The position numbers and the translations under genes were made by a program. Positions 12,746-25,400 of a DNA stretch of 64,000 bases are shown in pieces. This DNA is from Hexactinellida sp. DTS-2022 (Eukaryota; Porifera; Hexactinellida). Position 1 is the first letter of the stretch. Every line of letters starts with the position of its first letter. The notes under the pieces are model-generated. The model was not told where the DNA came from and searched no databases. It saw nothing but the letters and a program-made list of their open reading frames with translations. Location of the stretch: NCBI GenBank assembly GCA_028753945.1, contig JAPNXP010000012.1, forward strand, positions 248,001-312,000. The letters run 5' to 3'.

Positions 12746-13144
12746 CTAGTATTCGACACTCTGGCTGGATGGCTTCTTAGAGCTGGACTTCTTGGGCAGA
12801 AGAACAGCCTGGATGTTGGGCATTACTCCTCCTTGGGCGATGGTTACTCCCGCGAGCAGTTTGTTCAGCTCCTCGTCATTGCGGATGGCCAGTTGTAGAT
12901 GCCTCGGGTTGATCCGCGTCTTCTTGTTGTCACGGGCGGCGTTTCCTGCCAACTCTAGGATCTCGGCGCCCAGATATTCCAGAACAGCAGCCAGGTAGAC
13001 GGGCGCACCGCCACCAACTCTCGGCGAGTAGTGTCCTCTCCTCAACAGGCGATGGACTCTGCCGACTGGGAACTGTAGTCCTGCTCGGGCGGAGCGGCTC
13101 TTGCTCTTTGTCTTTGTTTTACCACTTTTTCCACGTCCAGACAT
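12746..13144 (-). CDS. Histone H2A, replication-dependent type
   Basis: This is a 132-aa single exon starting at the ATG 13142-13144 ([20 protein letters not shown]). The frame extends 22 codons further upstream, but that part covers the promoter. The histone fold is canonical: [20 protein letters not shown], the acidic-patch residues of [20 protein letters not shown], the NDEELNKLL block and [15 protein letters not shown]. The tail ends [10 protein letters not shown]. It contains an SQ dipeptide and a terminal Tyr as in H2A.X, but the spacing differs from the usual terminal SQ(E/D)-aromatic. The gene stands alone with no other histone gene nearby. It has a TATA box and CCAAT box upstream and a 3' stem-loop downstream, which indicates S-phase-linked expression. 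Confidence 0.97.
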   Translation of the reverse strand: MSGRGKSGKTKTKSKSRSARAGLQFPVGRVHRLLRRGHYSPRVGGGAPVYLAAVLEYLGAEILELAGNAARDNKKTRINPRHLQLAIRNDEELNKLLAGVTIAQGGVMPNIQAVLLPKKSSSKKPSSQSVEY

Positions 13145-13214
13145 GATAATTGATAGATTTGAAAGATATGAAGGTGTTGTATAGCAGTTATCTAATAATA
13201 TTATGTACAATAGT

Positions 13215-13224
13215 CTTTTATATA
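13215..13224 (-). promoter_or_regulatory. TATA box of the H2A gene
   Basis: The minus strand reads TATATAAAAG about 70-80 bp upstream of the H2A ATG, a near-consensus TATA element in a position that fits a short histone 5' leader. Confidence 0.7.
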
Positions 13225-13258
13225 GGAGAGCTAGTACTCAAACTGGAAGCTTATAATA

Positions 13259-13268
13259 ACCAATCAGT
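13259..13268 (+). promoter_or_regulatory. CCAAT box upstream of H2A
   Basis: AACCAATCAG lies about 35-45 bp upstream of the TATA box. Paired CCAAT/TATA elements are typical of metazoan core-histone promoters. Confidence 0.5.
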
Positions 13269-13657
13269 ATTGAGCAAAGCTTACGAGGCGACATTGCATT
13301 GTGCAACTTTACAGTTTAGCTTCGCTAAATTTCTTATTGCAAATATACTAGAAGTTCACTTATCCATTGTAATTTGTAAGAGATAACGTATTCATCCTAA
13401 CCCCCCGAGTATTCCCTAGTCCTAGTCCCTCGACAGAATTTAACTGGGATTAGTAGGGCCGTCAAATCACATGCAGGGCATTCCTTGATGTATTTGCTAT
13501 ATAACAGACCCAAGGATAATACTGGAGTCGGGATCCCTCTAGACCGCCCCAGGGCAATTTTCCCTCTCATGCCCCTGAGGACTTTAGTAGAACTATAGTG
13601 AACTACGTACCTAGATTTATAAACTGAGTCAGGAGCCTGAGGAAATAATCGGGATGT

Positions 13658-13681
13658 ACAATATTCCCTAGGGAATATTGT
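13658..13681. repeat. Perfect 24-bp palindrome
   Basis: The sequence is fully self-complementary around a central CCCTAGGG, with ATATT arms. It sits in a local patch rich in ACTAGGG/CCCTAGT-like words and has no obvious gene link. Confidence 0.8.
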
Positions 13682-14344
13682 TCGGGCGAACAGGATTCAC
13701 TTGGAACCGGAATTTAGTTATAATGAATAATTTGGCCGTTGGAAAAGTAATCTTGAATGTTTTAGCACGGAAATAGGGAGCGTAGACTCGCGATAGGGAC
13801 TGATAGGGCCTATGGGCTATGAGTATGAGTCATCATAAAAATGTCACAATTAATGTTTCCCAAAGTAAGTAGTCTTGGTACATAACTGTGCCATTTATCC
13901 ATTGTGTTGAAATTGTTTTTGAGATGGATCTTAATTAAAATTAGAACTCTAATATGAATAGAAGCCCTGGTCTATTCTATATGGGATTAAACTCAGAAAT
14001 TTATAACTAAATTTTATCTTATACCCTTTTGCTATCTGCATTTAAAAAGCTAAACGTGGTATAATTTGGTGCTATGAAATTATACTTACCAACCTATACA
14101 TAATCTCAGGTGAACTCGTTTAGTTTCCGCTACCCTTGAATAATCCCATAAAATGAGGTACATAGGGATCATATATGCTGTCGTCATTTTTATAAAAAGT
14201 TTCTGATAATTCATCCACACTCAAAAACCACTGACCTTAAAATGCTCACTCCATTATCCTAATTAAATTCTGCAAAATATTACTAATCTGCAAACTATTT
14301 TAATTAAAGAAAATATCCGTTTCCGCATTAGACTCCTTAGCAAT

Positions 14345-14365
14345 ATATATATATATATATATATA
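14345..14365. repeat. (AT)n microsatellite
   Basis: Uninterrupted TA dinucleotides form the left flank of the GGCGCC-ended element. A second AT run follows that element on its right side. Confidence 0.9.
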
Positions 14366-14607
14366 GGCGCCGAAAGGGGGGGGGGGGTCAGGGAGGGTGT
14401 CACCCCCCCTGGCCGAGGAGAATTCAGGGGAAAAAAATGGAAAATTATTCATTCCATAACGAGTTTGTACAAATATCAGTGGATGATGTATATATCTTTA
14501 CAATTATGCCCATCAAACATTGATTTATCCCCATAAGCATTGTTTTTTGAACTTTCACATTTGAATATTACGTCACACCCCCCCTAGCGTTTGAGAGTTT
14601 CGGCGCC
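14366..14607. mobile_element. MITE-like element with GGCGCCGAAA inverted ends
   Basis: This 242-bp segment begins GGCGCCGAAAG and ends with the reverse complement TTTCGGCGCC. The G-run and TGTGACG-like sequence just inside each end are also partly inverted. It is inserted between two AT microsatellites and contains no ORF. This fits a short non-autonomous DNA transposon targeting TA-rich DNA. The family is not identified. Confidence 0.55.
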
Positions 14608-16473
14608 CATGTATATATATATATATAATTAATAATAATTTATATAATTATGTTAAGATAATGTTAAGCTGCTGGGCAGAATTACATGCACCCACGCTAT
14701 ATGATAGTAGAAAATATAGCTTTGTTCACGTAACTTGTTAGAATAATGCAGATCCTGCCAAGAGACATCCGATATTCGCCGGTTATTTTCGATTATTCAA
14801 ACAAAGATTAAGTTTAGTAACATAAGGCGTGTGACTAAATATGAAAGCTTTCGTTATTCAATCGATTATGAGGAAGAGCGATATCTCTTGGAAATTAGCT
14901 ATCGGGGAAAGGATTTTATTAATTAACACCACCTGTGAAGGAGCTTGAATCATATTGTGTAATATGTTGATCAATTTGAATCAGATATATACTTATTTGG
15001 AAATATTTGGCGATAAAGAGGTTTTTAGCAGGCCTTGTACTATAGAAAAAATACTATCTCAACATTAATTGCAATTATACAAGGAATCCATAAATTGTAT
15101 TTTTGCAAAAAACAGCTAGCAACCTTTGTGAGATTATAATTTATAGAAAGTTTCCGAATTTAAATTGGATAAAATTTAATCAGATATATTTTTGCTTCAC
15201 TACATGACGAACAGAACCAATCTCAGTAGATATACTGATTGTACCCCTCACTAGATGCACCATGTGAAAGGCATGAAGGCTTGGTTGGTGTAAGTGCCTC
15301 GCAGTTTTCTAGTAGTAAAAAATTTTTCTAGCTCATTCAAGTTAATTCGACATAATATAATCACAATAAGCTTGTGATTTACGTAATTTAGGATCGATCT
15401 CATATATTTTCAGGAAAGTAAGTCCTGTTCCAGGCACAGTCCTATCTTTGCTGGACTAATGTTAATAAGGGGCATATTCTCACAGCATCTCCGCCCCACA
15501 GATTATAAGTGTACTCCCTTAACTAAACTGATACAAGTTTAAATTTAGGACTCTTGTGCAATTCTAATAGTAGATTTTAAACAGATGATTTCAAGGGGGA
15601 GTCAAGCATAAGAAATTCAATACAGCTACTTAGTTCAATAATTTTGCTGTAATAGTACAATCATGATTTGCATAGAATCATGCTCCAAATAGTATACACC
15701 CCCAAATGACTCATTGTAATCTACCATGTGATGAATCCTAAAATCCTACAGATAATAATTATGACTAGAATTTTCAGCAAGATAATCCAACTGTTTCGTA
15801 GTTAATTTTAAGGAATATTAAAAACCCATTTATGTGCAAGCAAAACGCGTAAAACAAGTGTTGTAACTATTTTCTCACAAACTATCTTGTGTACGTCAAC
15901 AAATTAGAAGCCTTGCTTTTATAACGGAAATAGTTCGGAAGAAAGCAACAACAATTTCTCTTCCACTAGCGAATTCCTAATTCCTACATGTAAACAATTT
16001 TGTTTACTATTAGAACAGGTATGTTAGGAATGCAGAATTAAGAGAGTCATACTATATACTACTCTCATTTTAAAATAACCAGATACAATTCCAAGAGGAG
16101 TTAAAATGTGTCGATAAGTTGTTAATCGCTTAGAAACCAATTTACCCTTGTTATGACAAGCTACACTTACAGTATATACAAAATTTAGCTGTCTAAGCCG
16201 AATTGTCTTCCCAATTAATTCAGGACAACACAATACGATAACTGTGTATTGAAATATAAATCGGTTAGCAATTAATCATTATTCGCAAGGGTTTTCCTTC
16301 CTATAGATCAGGGATCTCCAACCTTTACGGTCTGACAGCCAAATATTAAATTTATGAAATATTGCAAGCCACAACTCAAAGTTAAGGATGTAGAATGCTG
16401 TAATTACTTATAATATGTTGTAAGAGATTTTATCTCCAACGGCCATGCAGTATGTAGTATTATGTAAAAAGTA

Positions 16474-16627
16474 CAGTGAACTCCCGTTATAACAAAGTTG
16501 GGTATAATGAAATGGATATTTCCCCCCCAGAGCATAAAATGCATTAGTTATTATCCGCTTATAACGAATATTCGGATATAACCAAGGAATTTACAGGTCC
16601 CAAGCACTTCGTTATGAGAGTTGGCTA
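16474..16627. mobile_element. Degraded pogo/Tigger-like MITE, copy A
   Basis: The element starts after a TA with CAGTGAACTCCCGTTATAAC and is about 154 bp long. It matches the reverse complement of the copy at 28729-28901 along most of its length, including CAGGTCCCAAGCACTTCGTTA near the inner right end. The right terminus has lost a few bases. The ends (CAGT..., TA target) are typical of pogo/Tigger relatives in the Tc1/mariner superfamily. Confidence 0.75.
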
Positions 16628-16907
16628 TCTAAGTTATTAGTGCGAAAGGAAGTTCAACGAAATTAGGATTGCTCAAGCCGCAGGTTGTCCCTACTATAGA
16701 TTGATTAAAAGTTATTTATTTACAGGTCTACAGTTTAATTGGAAACACTGAGAAGTTGAAATAAGATAGTACAGATTAGGTAATACTATTAGCCGGTAGG
16801 ATACCAGCTCAAAACACAGATAGGTTCTAAGCAGTGTTTATAAACGACACAATAATCACATTGAATTAGATAAGCATAAAATCCTGTTTTTCAACGTTCC
16901 TTGCTTT

Positions 16908-19385
<2,478 letters not shown>

Positions 19386-21014
19386 TTAATAGTGGAAGAA
19401 AATATCAAAATTTCCCTGATCATCTGATTCAATGCTGATGCTAAAATCATCTTCTTCATTCATGAGTTCAATTAATCGCTTCTCTAGATTCACGATTAAT
19501 CCCTTTTTCGTCTTTCGAAAGCATCCCGTTATGGTATCAATGCTCATCCCATACTTTTCTCCGTATACATCTACCATGCGTTTCTTCAGCTCCTCCGTAA
19601 GTTTAACATCAAGAACAATCGCGTTATAGATCTTCTCACTGCTATCCTTCACGTAGATGGTCACAGGCCTGTTGTGTGCCACCTTTTTAGCAGGAGCAGC
19701 CACTTCCAGTGTGTCCATGCTGTCCTCTGTCTGAGCTAGGGTGTGCGAGGAAGTTCTTTTGGTCTCCCTGTCCTTGAAGTGTGAGATTAGAGACGGACTC
19801 TCTGTGTACCTGTACATGGGGGCGGGCCGGTATATACAGGGCTTGCAGCCGAAAGGAGTAGTAGTGATCAGCTGCGTTACTTGACTCGGGGTTGAGAATA
19901 ATATCTCCTTAATCTCAATATTACAATAATTGTCCGAGTTATTCAACATTTTCTGTAGTTTCTTTTCAATGTTTTTAGAGTCTAACAAGTTCTTCCTCTC
20001 CGCTCCCTTATCGCGAAATATTTGAATCTTACAGTAATGGCGATGGCAAGGTTCTAGCGGAAATGAATTAAGAATTTCATAAGTATCGATTAGGATAAAA
20101 AGCGGAATTCCCTTCACACCTTTCTGGGACGAGAATTCAGTGCTGAGACAGTTGAATCTCAGAGCAGCTTTCCCGCCGAATAACGGATTCCATACAAAAG
20201 CAGATGCGTTCAATGCGAAATCTTCAATATCTTCAATATTATGCGATGCCTTCCTGTCGATATCAAAAGCTCGTTGATTCGGATTAGCTTGACAAGTGTG
20301 CCAATACTCCCATAAACCGTCTTCACTGGATTGGTCCGTCACTTTAAATACAATATAGATAACAGAGCGCACTCTATCGCAGCACTGCAGAGAGGGGTTT
20401 GAGAGGTTCATGGTGTAGCACTGTCCCTTGTTCAGGTAGGTAATGGTGTTGTCGTTTTTCTGCTTTATCACGGAGGGAGGCGCGTCCATGTGAATACTGA
20501 ACTTTTCGCGCGTGTGGAATATAGTGGGATCAGCTGTACTCTCGAATGAGGGAGGCGGGAGCAGCTTGCTTCTGTCGTACATCGGCGGTCTCACGAGCGG
20601 GTCGGGGCGCTGGGATGACATCACGCCGAAATCGGATAGGATCGATTGGAAACTGTCCTGCATTTGTAGCATGAGAGGCTCCTGCTCATGGTCCAGGTCC
20701 CGTGGGTGGTGCGGGGGGTACATGTCCCACGTGTCAGGGGGGATGGGGCTGTGAGGCCCGTCTATTATTGGGTCTAATACTGGCTCTAAGATTGGTTCTT
20801 GTAGTAAGTTGAAAGAATTAGCAAAAGCTTCAGTCAGCAAATCATTAGAGGAAGAAGGGCTGCTTGTCCCAGGCACATTTGTGAGAAGATACGAGCTATC
20901 AGTCTTTGGTTCTTTGTCTTTGTCGCCTCCATTTTCTGCAGATTTTCTTTTCTTGCCTGATGTAACGCTGGTGTTCTCTTCATCTCTCTCTCGTGTCTTA
21001 TCCTTCAGAGACAT
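19386..21014 (-). CDS. Grainyhead-like (CP2/GRH family) transcription factor
   Basis: This is an intronless 542-aa protein. The N-terminus is Ser/Pro/acidic, as expected for an activation region. The Grainyhead/CP2 immunoglobulin-fold DNA-binding domain runs from about 165 to 400. It includes NTITYLNKGQCYTMNLSNPS, RVRSVIYIVFKV, the WEYWHTCQ block, the invariant LSTEFSSQKGVKGIPLFILI and IQIFRDKGAERK. A C-terminal ubiquitin-like dimerisation region follows (RPVTIYVKDSSEKIYNAIVL, then TEELKKRMVDVYGEKYGM). The CLSTEFSSQKGVKG form is closer to GRHL than to TFCP2. Animal grainyhead factors drive epithelial barrier and junction genes, so this gene is relevant to epithelial identity in an early animal. 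The first ATG was used. Confidence 0.92.
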   Translation of the reverse strand: MSLKDKTRERDEENTSVTSGKKRKSAENGGDKDKEPKTDSSYLLTNVPGTSSPSSSNDLLTEAFANSFNLLQEPILEPVLDPIIDGPHSPIPPDTWDMYPPHHPRDLDHEQEPLMLQMQDSFQSILSDFGVMSSQRPDPLVRPPMYDRSKLLPPPSFESTADPTIFHTREKFSIHMDAPPSVIKQKNDNTITYLNKGQCYTMNLSNPSLQCCDRVRSVIYIVFKVTDQSSEDGLWEYWHTCQANPNQRAFDIDRKASHNIEDIEDFALNASAFVWNPLFGGKAALRFNCLSTEFSSQKGVKGIPLFILIDTYEILNSFPLEPCHRHYCKIQIFRDKGAERKNLLDSKNIEKKLQKMLNNSDNYCNIEIKEILFSTPSQVTQLITTTPFGCKPCIYRPAPMYRYTESPSLISHFKDRETKRTSSHTLAQTEDSMDTLEVAAPAKKVAHNRPVTIYVKDSSEKIYNAIVLDVKLTEELKKRMVDVYGEKYGMSIDTITGCFRKTKKGLIVNLEKRLIELMNEEDDFSISIESDDQGNFDIFFHY

Positions 21015-21555
21015 GAGTAATTACTGCTAACCTACTTAGTTAATTCTAATTATGAAAGCAGAGATCATCCCTCTAGTGCACACAGTTAGAAATACACCCA
21101 TTGTAAGAGCATCCTCTTGTGACAATTAATACTCTTCAAGTTAAATCGATACTGCTATGAAGATCTCCGAGTAAAGTACATGCATTTCTTTTGAAGTAAA
21201 TTATTTTGTCTAATATTACTAAATGTTATTAATCTATATTCGTAACTTTGTGGAGATGGTGATCTTATTGAAACTGGATCCGTGAACTACGCTGGATCAT
21301 ACAGGTTAATTAGTAAAACTCCCTCAACTAAACACCAATACTATATAATAAACACAATACGTAAAATGAACGACGATACTGTACTGAGTTAGTATCAATA
21401 TTACCTCAGATAAGTTTAATGAAGTCGATATAGTAAATCATATGAAAAGTATCGTATCATAGAAAATTGAAATAATAAAAATTCAAATTGTTGTGTATCC
21501 CTATATAGCAGTGCTAGTTATATCCTATAATGACTAAGGGAGTAGTATGGGGTAC
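21015..21555. other. AT-rich spacer
   Basis: This 541-bp gap contains the grainyhead promoter and the 3' untranslated region of the receptor gene. No gene is visible. Confidence 0.4.
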
Positions 21556-22477
21556 CTAACAATTGGAAGATAGTGAGCTGGCTTGCTGGCTCTGAGTGCT
21601 ATCTGTGTGCTGATGCTCAAATCCTGTGGGGGAGGGGATACGGGAGGATAACTGGTCGAATGAAAAAACTGTGTTTGAGAGAGCGCTCTCGTCGAATGCG
21701 GGATTTGGGAAGTCAGGAAGAGGGGGCACGTTTGCCTTGGGATTAGGGGTCTCGGATTCTTTCAGTTTCATTGGAGAGAGTTTCTGAGTAAGAAACGACA
21801 TCGGAGATTTAGATCTAGCCTTGGCTTTGTTGAGAACATCGGGATTCAGTTTGCCAGACGAGCCTTTGAACTTCTTTAAAGCTGGATGTTGGGTAGGTAG
21901 GAGGTCCTGTACAGTGCTGTAGTGGTCAGATAGCTCGTCGGATTTGCTCTTCTTATGAGAGATAAGATGTGCCGGGGCTTCGCTTTGCTCATACTTAAAA
22001 TCCCATAAGTCTGAATTCCTCCCTGGGAATATGTTGGAGAACGAGTTGGTGGTTAGATTAAGTGGATGGGGTTGCTTTTCGACATGAATTCTCGAGGGGA
22101 GTGTAGGGGTGAATTCTTCTAAGTTGATTGGAGTGGGAGATTCTCTGAGCTGTCGGTTGAATGTGTTAGTCCAGGAAACCTGACTAGGCTCAGTGGAATC
22201 TGAGTCTATTGAGGACTGACCACGCTGCTCTGAAAACACAACTTTTTTATGAGGCAACTTTGCTGATTGTATCTTGCCTGGCTGAGAGAGAACTCCCTTC
22301 TTGACGGGCCCCTGTCTCTTCTGTTCCGTGAGCTCAACCTTGCGTCGAGACGAGCTGTTAGACTTGGTGGAAGTTTTGGAATCCTTTGATGGGTAATTGG
22401 AATGGTAGGAGGGAGGTCTGTCTGTACAGTCAGAAGAAGTTTCTGATTGTTGAGCGGGAAATAACTCTGTTTTCTTG
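21556..22477 (-). CDS. Terminal exon of the Ig/FN3 receptor (cytoplasmic tail), beyond the nested ATPase gene
   Basis: This frame has no in-frame ATG before MSFLTQ, deep inside it, but a good acceptor (TTTTCCACAG) at its upstream edge, so it must be joined to an earlier exon. It needs two bases of a split codon. The last receptor exon upstream (26076-26154, ending ...ASIDGA|GTAAGT-type donor in phase 2) supplies exactly two, giving Asp at the join and closing the total frame. The encoded about 307 aa are hydrophilic and rich in Ser, Pro and Lys (KKFKGSSGKLNP, SKSPMSFLTQKLSPMKLKES), which fits an unstructured phosphorylated tail. Membership of the receptor gene is inferred from phase and strand. 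Confidence 0.7.
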
Positions 22478-25400
22478 CTGTGGAAAATGCAAAAAGATTT
22501 TACAGTACAATGAAATATTTATGTTAATTAATTCTATGAAAATTGATTGGTTACGAACACTAGTTAGTTATAGGTAAGATATAAAACATTTCAGAATAAT
22601 GTAATAACTATAAGTTATTGTAATGTCAAGTTTGGGGAATAGTGGATTTATGGAACTTCGTGAGAGAGAGGGAGACATTGAGTCAACCAACTCACCCGAG
22701 ACGAGACGGAGAGGCGCATACTCTTCAAAAGTAATATTGGATCCTTCCCAAACTAGGATTCCTCATTACGTGTCAGTTGATTTAATTAGTGTCGCGAAAA
22801 CAAACAAACGACAACTATCAAGAACCAATAAAATACTTAATAAGATCATCTGGTGGAGAAAAAACGAAGAACAAATGCGAGAACTAAAATCAGAAGTTAA
22901 ATTCGATGAACACCTGATGACCATTGAGGATCTGGAAAACAAATACTCTACCGATCATATAAGGGGCCTCACGCTAGAAGAAAGCGAAGCCAAATTGTTA
23001 AAAGATGGCATGAACTGCCTGAGTCCACCAAAGAGCACTCCCGAGGTGTTAAAATTCGCGAAACATATGTTCAGTGGCTTCTCATCTCTCCTACTAATCG
23101 CGAGTGCGATGTGTATGTTGCTTTTTGCAATAACAACAGCGAAATCAGGAGATTACCATCGACAGGAAAACAATTTATACTTGAGTATCATCCTACTATT
23201 AGTGGTAATCGTAACAAGTTGCTTTTCGTACTATCAAGAAGCCAAGAGCGCATTTATAATGAAAGGTTTTCTCAAACTAATTCCTCAGAACGCAACAGTC
23301 ATCAGAAGTGGAGTAGCTCAGGAGGTCGACCCTAGGAAGTTGGTGCTAGGAGACTTAGTGCAAGTTAACGCTGGGGACCGGATACCAGCTGACATCCGGC
23401 TGGTGCACGTGGATAGATTCAAGGTAGACAACAGTGCGCTTACTGGGGAATCCGAGCCCTTGATGAGAAGCGCACATAATCAGTCTGTAGAGCCGCTAGA
23501 AGCCACGAATCTCGCGTTCTTCTCCACATTTGCAGTCGAAGGGCAGTGCAAAGGAATCGTTGTACGCACTGGAGATTATACAATGATGGGACGGATTGCG
23601 TCGTTAACTGGGAATATTGAACAACGCGTGACACCGATCGCTCGCGAAATTCACCACTTTATAAAGATAATATCAGCTGTAGCTGTTTTCCTCGGTGTTC
23701 TATGTTTCGTTATTCTGGTATTCACACCGAAAGAAGAGTCGATAGTTCTCTACTTAGTATCCTTCGTCATTGAACTACCTTGGGAGTACAAACTAGACAG
23801 AGTTCTAGAACACATTCTCGAAGCTTTCGTATTTCTCGTCGGAATCATAGTTGCTAATGTACCAGAAGGGCTACTGGCTACTGTCACAGTATGCCTGTCT
23901 CTGACAGCGACAAAGATGAAGAAAGAAAACTGCTTAGTCAAGCATCTGGAAGCAGTGGAAACATTAGGCAGCACGTCAACCATTTGTTCTGACAAGACAG
24001 GGACGCTAACTCAGAATAAAATGACTTGTTTGCATTTGTGTTACGACAGGAATGTATACCAGTGCACATCCTACCCAATGGCGATGCAAACCATGCCTGT
24101 CGACGAGGCGAGGAAAACAGGGACTTGGGAGTGGTTGTTTCGAGTCGCGTGTCTCTGCAATAAAGTCACTTTTGTGAAAGAAAATAAAGAAAATATTCTA
24201 CCAATTTTACAGTGGAAATATGTGAATGGAGATGCCTCAGAGGCGGCGATACTGAAAGCATTCGAGTTGGAAGTTGGAGGGAGCCTCGAGTATCGGGAAA
24301 GGTATCCAAAAGTGGCAGAGGTTCCATTTAATTCTAAGAACAAATTCCAAATATCGATACACAGACAGCCAGATGACAACAACTACCTGTTAGTAATGAA
24401 AGGAGCGCCAGAGGTAGTATTCACCAAGTGTACCAGCATTATGTTGAATGGGAAAATAGAATCAATGGTTGGCAGAGAAGACGAATTCAGAAATGAGTTC
24501 GAGAACAGCTCTCTCGATTTAGCTAGCAAAGGAGAGCGAGTGCTTGGGTTCTGCTTCACAGTGCTGCCAGAAGAAGACTTTCCTGGAGACTTTAACTTCG
24601 ACACAGAGGAGCCTAACTTCCCACTCGACGGGTTCTGTTTCGTGGGAATGTTCGGGCTAGTCGATCCGCCGCGAGAGGGCGTGAGGGAGGCAGTGGACAC
24701 GTGTCGAGAAGCGGGCATTAACGTTGTAATGGTGACAGGAGATCACCCAGCTACTGCAAGATCCATAGCGAGAATGGTTAACATTATAACGACAGACGGA
24801 CCAACGGCAGATGAGGTGGCAGCAGAGAAAGGTATCTCAATGTTTGAAACTTCAAAAGAGTTAGAAGGTATGAAGTCAATTGTTATACACGGGAGTATAC
24901 TAGCTGGCTTACAACCTGGTGAATTAGACTTCATATTGAACAATTACAGTGAGGTTGTCTTTTCAAGAACAAGTCCCCAACAGAAACTGATAATCGTGGA
25001 GGCGTATCAGAGACAAGGGAAGATCGTAGCAGTGACAGGGGACGGGGTGAACGACTCGCCAGCTCTGAAGCAAGCAAACATCGGAATCGCTATGGGAATT
25101 TCAGGCGCGGACGTGTCGAAGCAGGCAGCAGATATGATTCTAATGGACGACAACTTTAGTTCCATCGTCACAGGCGTAATGGAAGGCAGGTTAATCTTTG
25201 ACAATCTGAAAAAGTCGATTGCTTACACCCTAACGTCTAACATTCCGGAAATAACTCCCTTCCTTCTATTCATCCTATTCAAAATACCCCGGCCACTAGA
25301 CACCATACACATCCTATGCATTGACCTCGGGACTGACCTCCTGCCTGCGATTTCCCTCGCATACGAGTCACCTGAGTCCGAGATTATGCAGAGGAGTCCT

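Larger units (their letters stand above)
13269..16907. other. Long AT-rich intergenic region
   Basis: This stretch of about 3.6 kb holds no ORF that resembles a protein and no tRNA or rRNA that I can recognise. Listed separately are a perfect 24-bp palindrome (13658), a MITE-like element between AT microsatellites (14366) and a pogo-like MITE remnant (16474). The remainder includes the RhoA 3' untranslated region near its right end. Confidence 0.5.

Noticed and set aside
13390-13830. Larger transposon bounded by AGTCCCT/AGGGACT words
   Set aside because: The inverted similarity is too short and scattered to support an element.
15240-15330. Possible tRNA-like segment in the long spacer
   Set aside because: No matching acceptor stem or GGTTC-type T-loop could be found on either strand.
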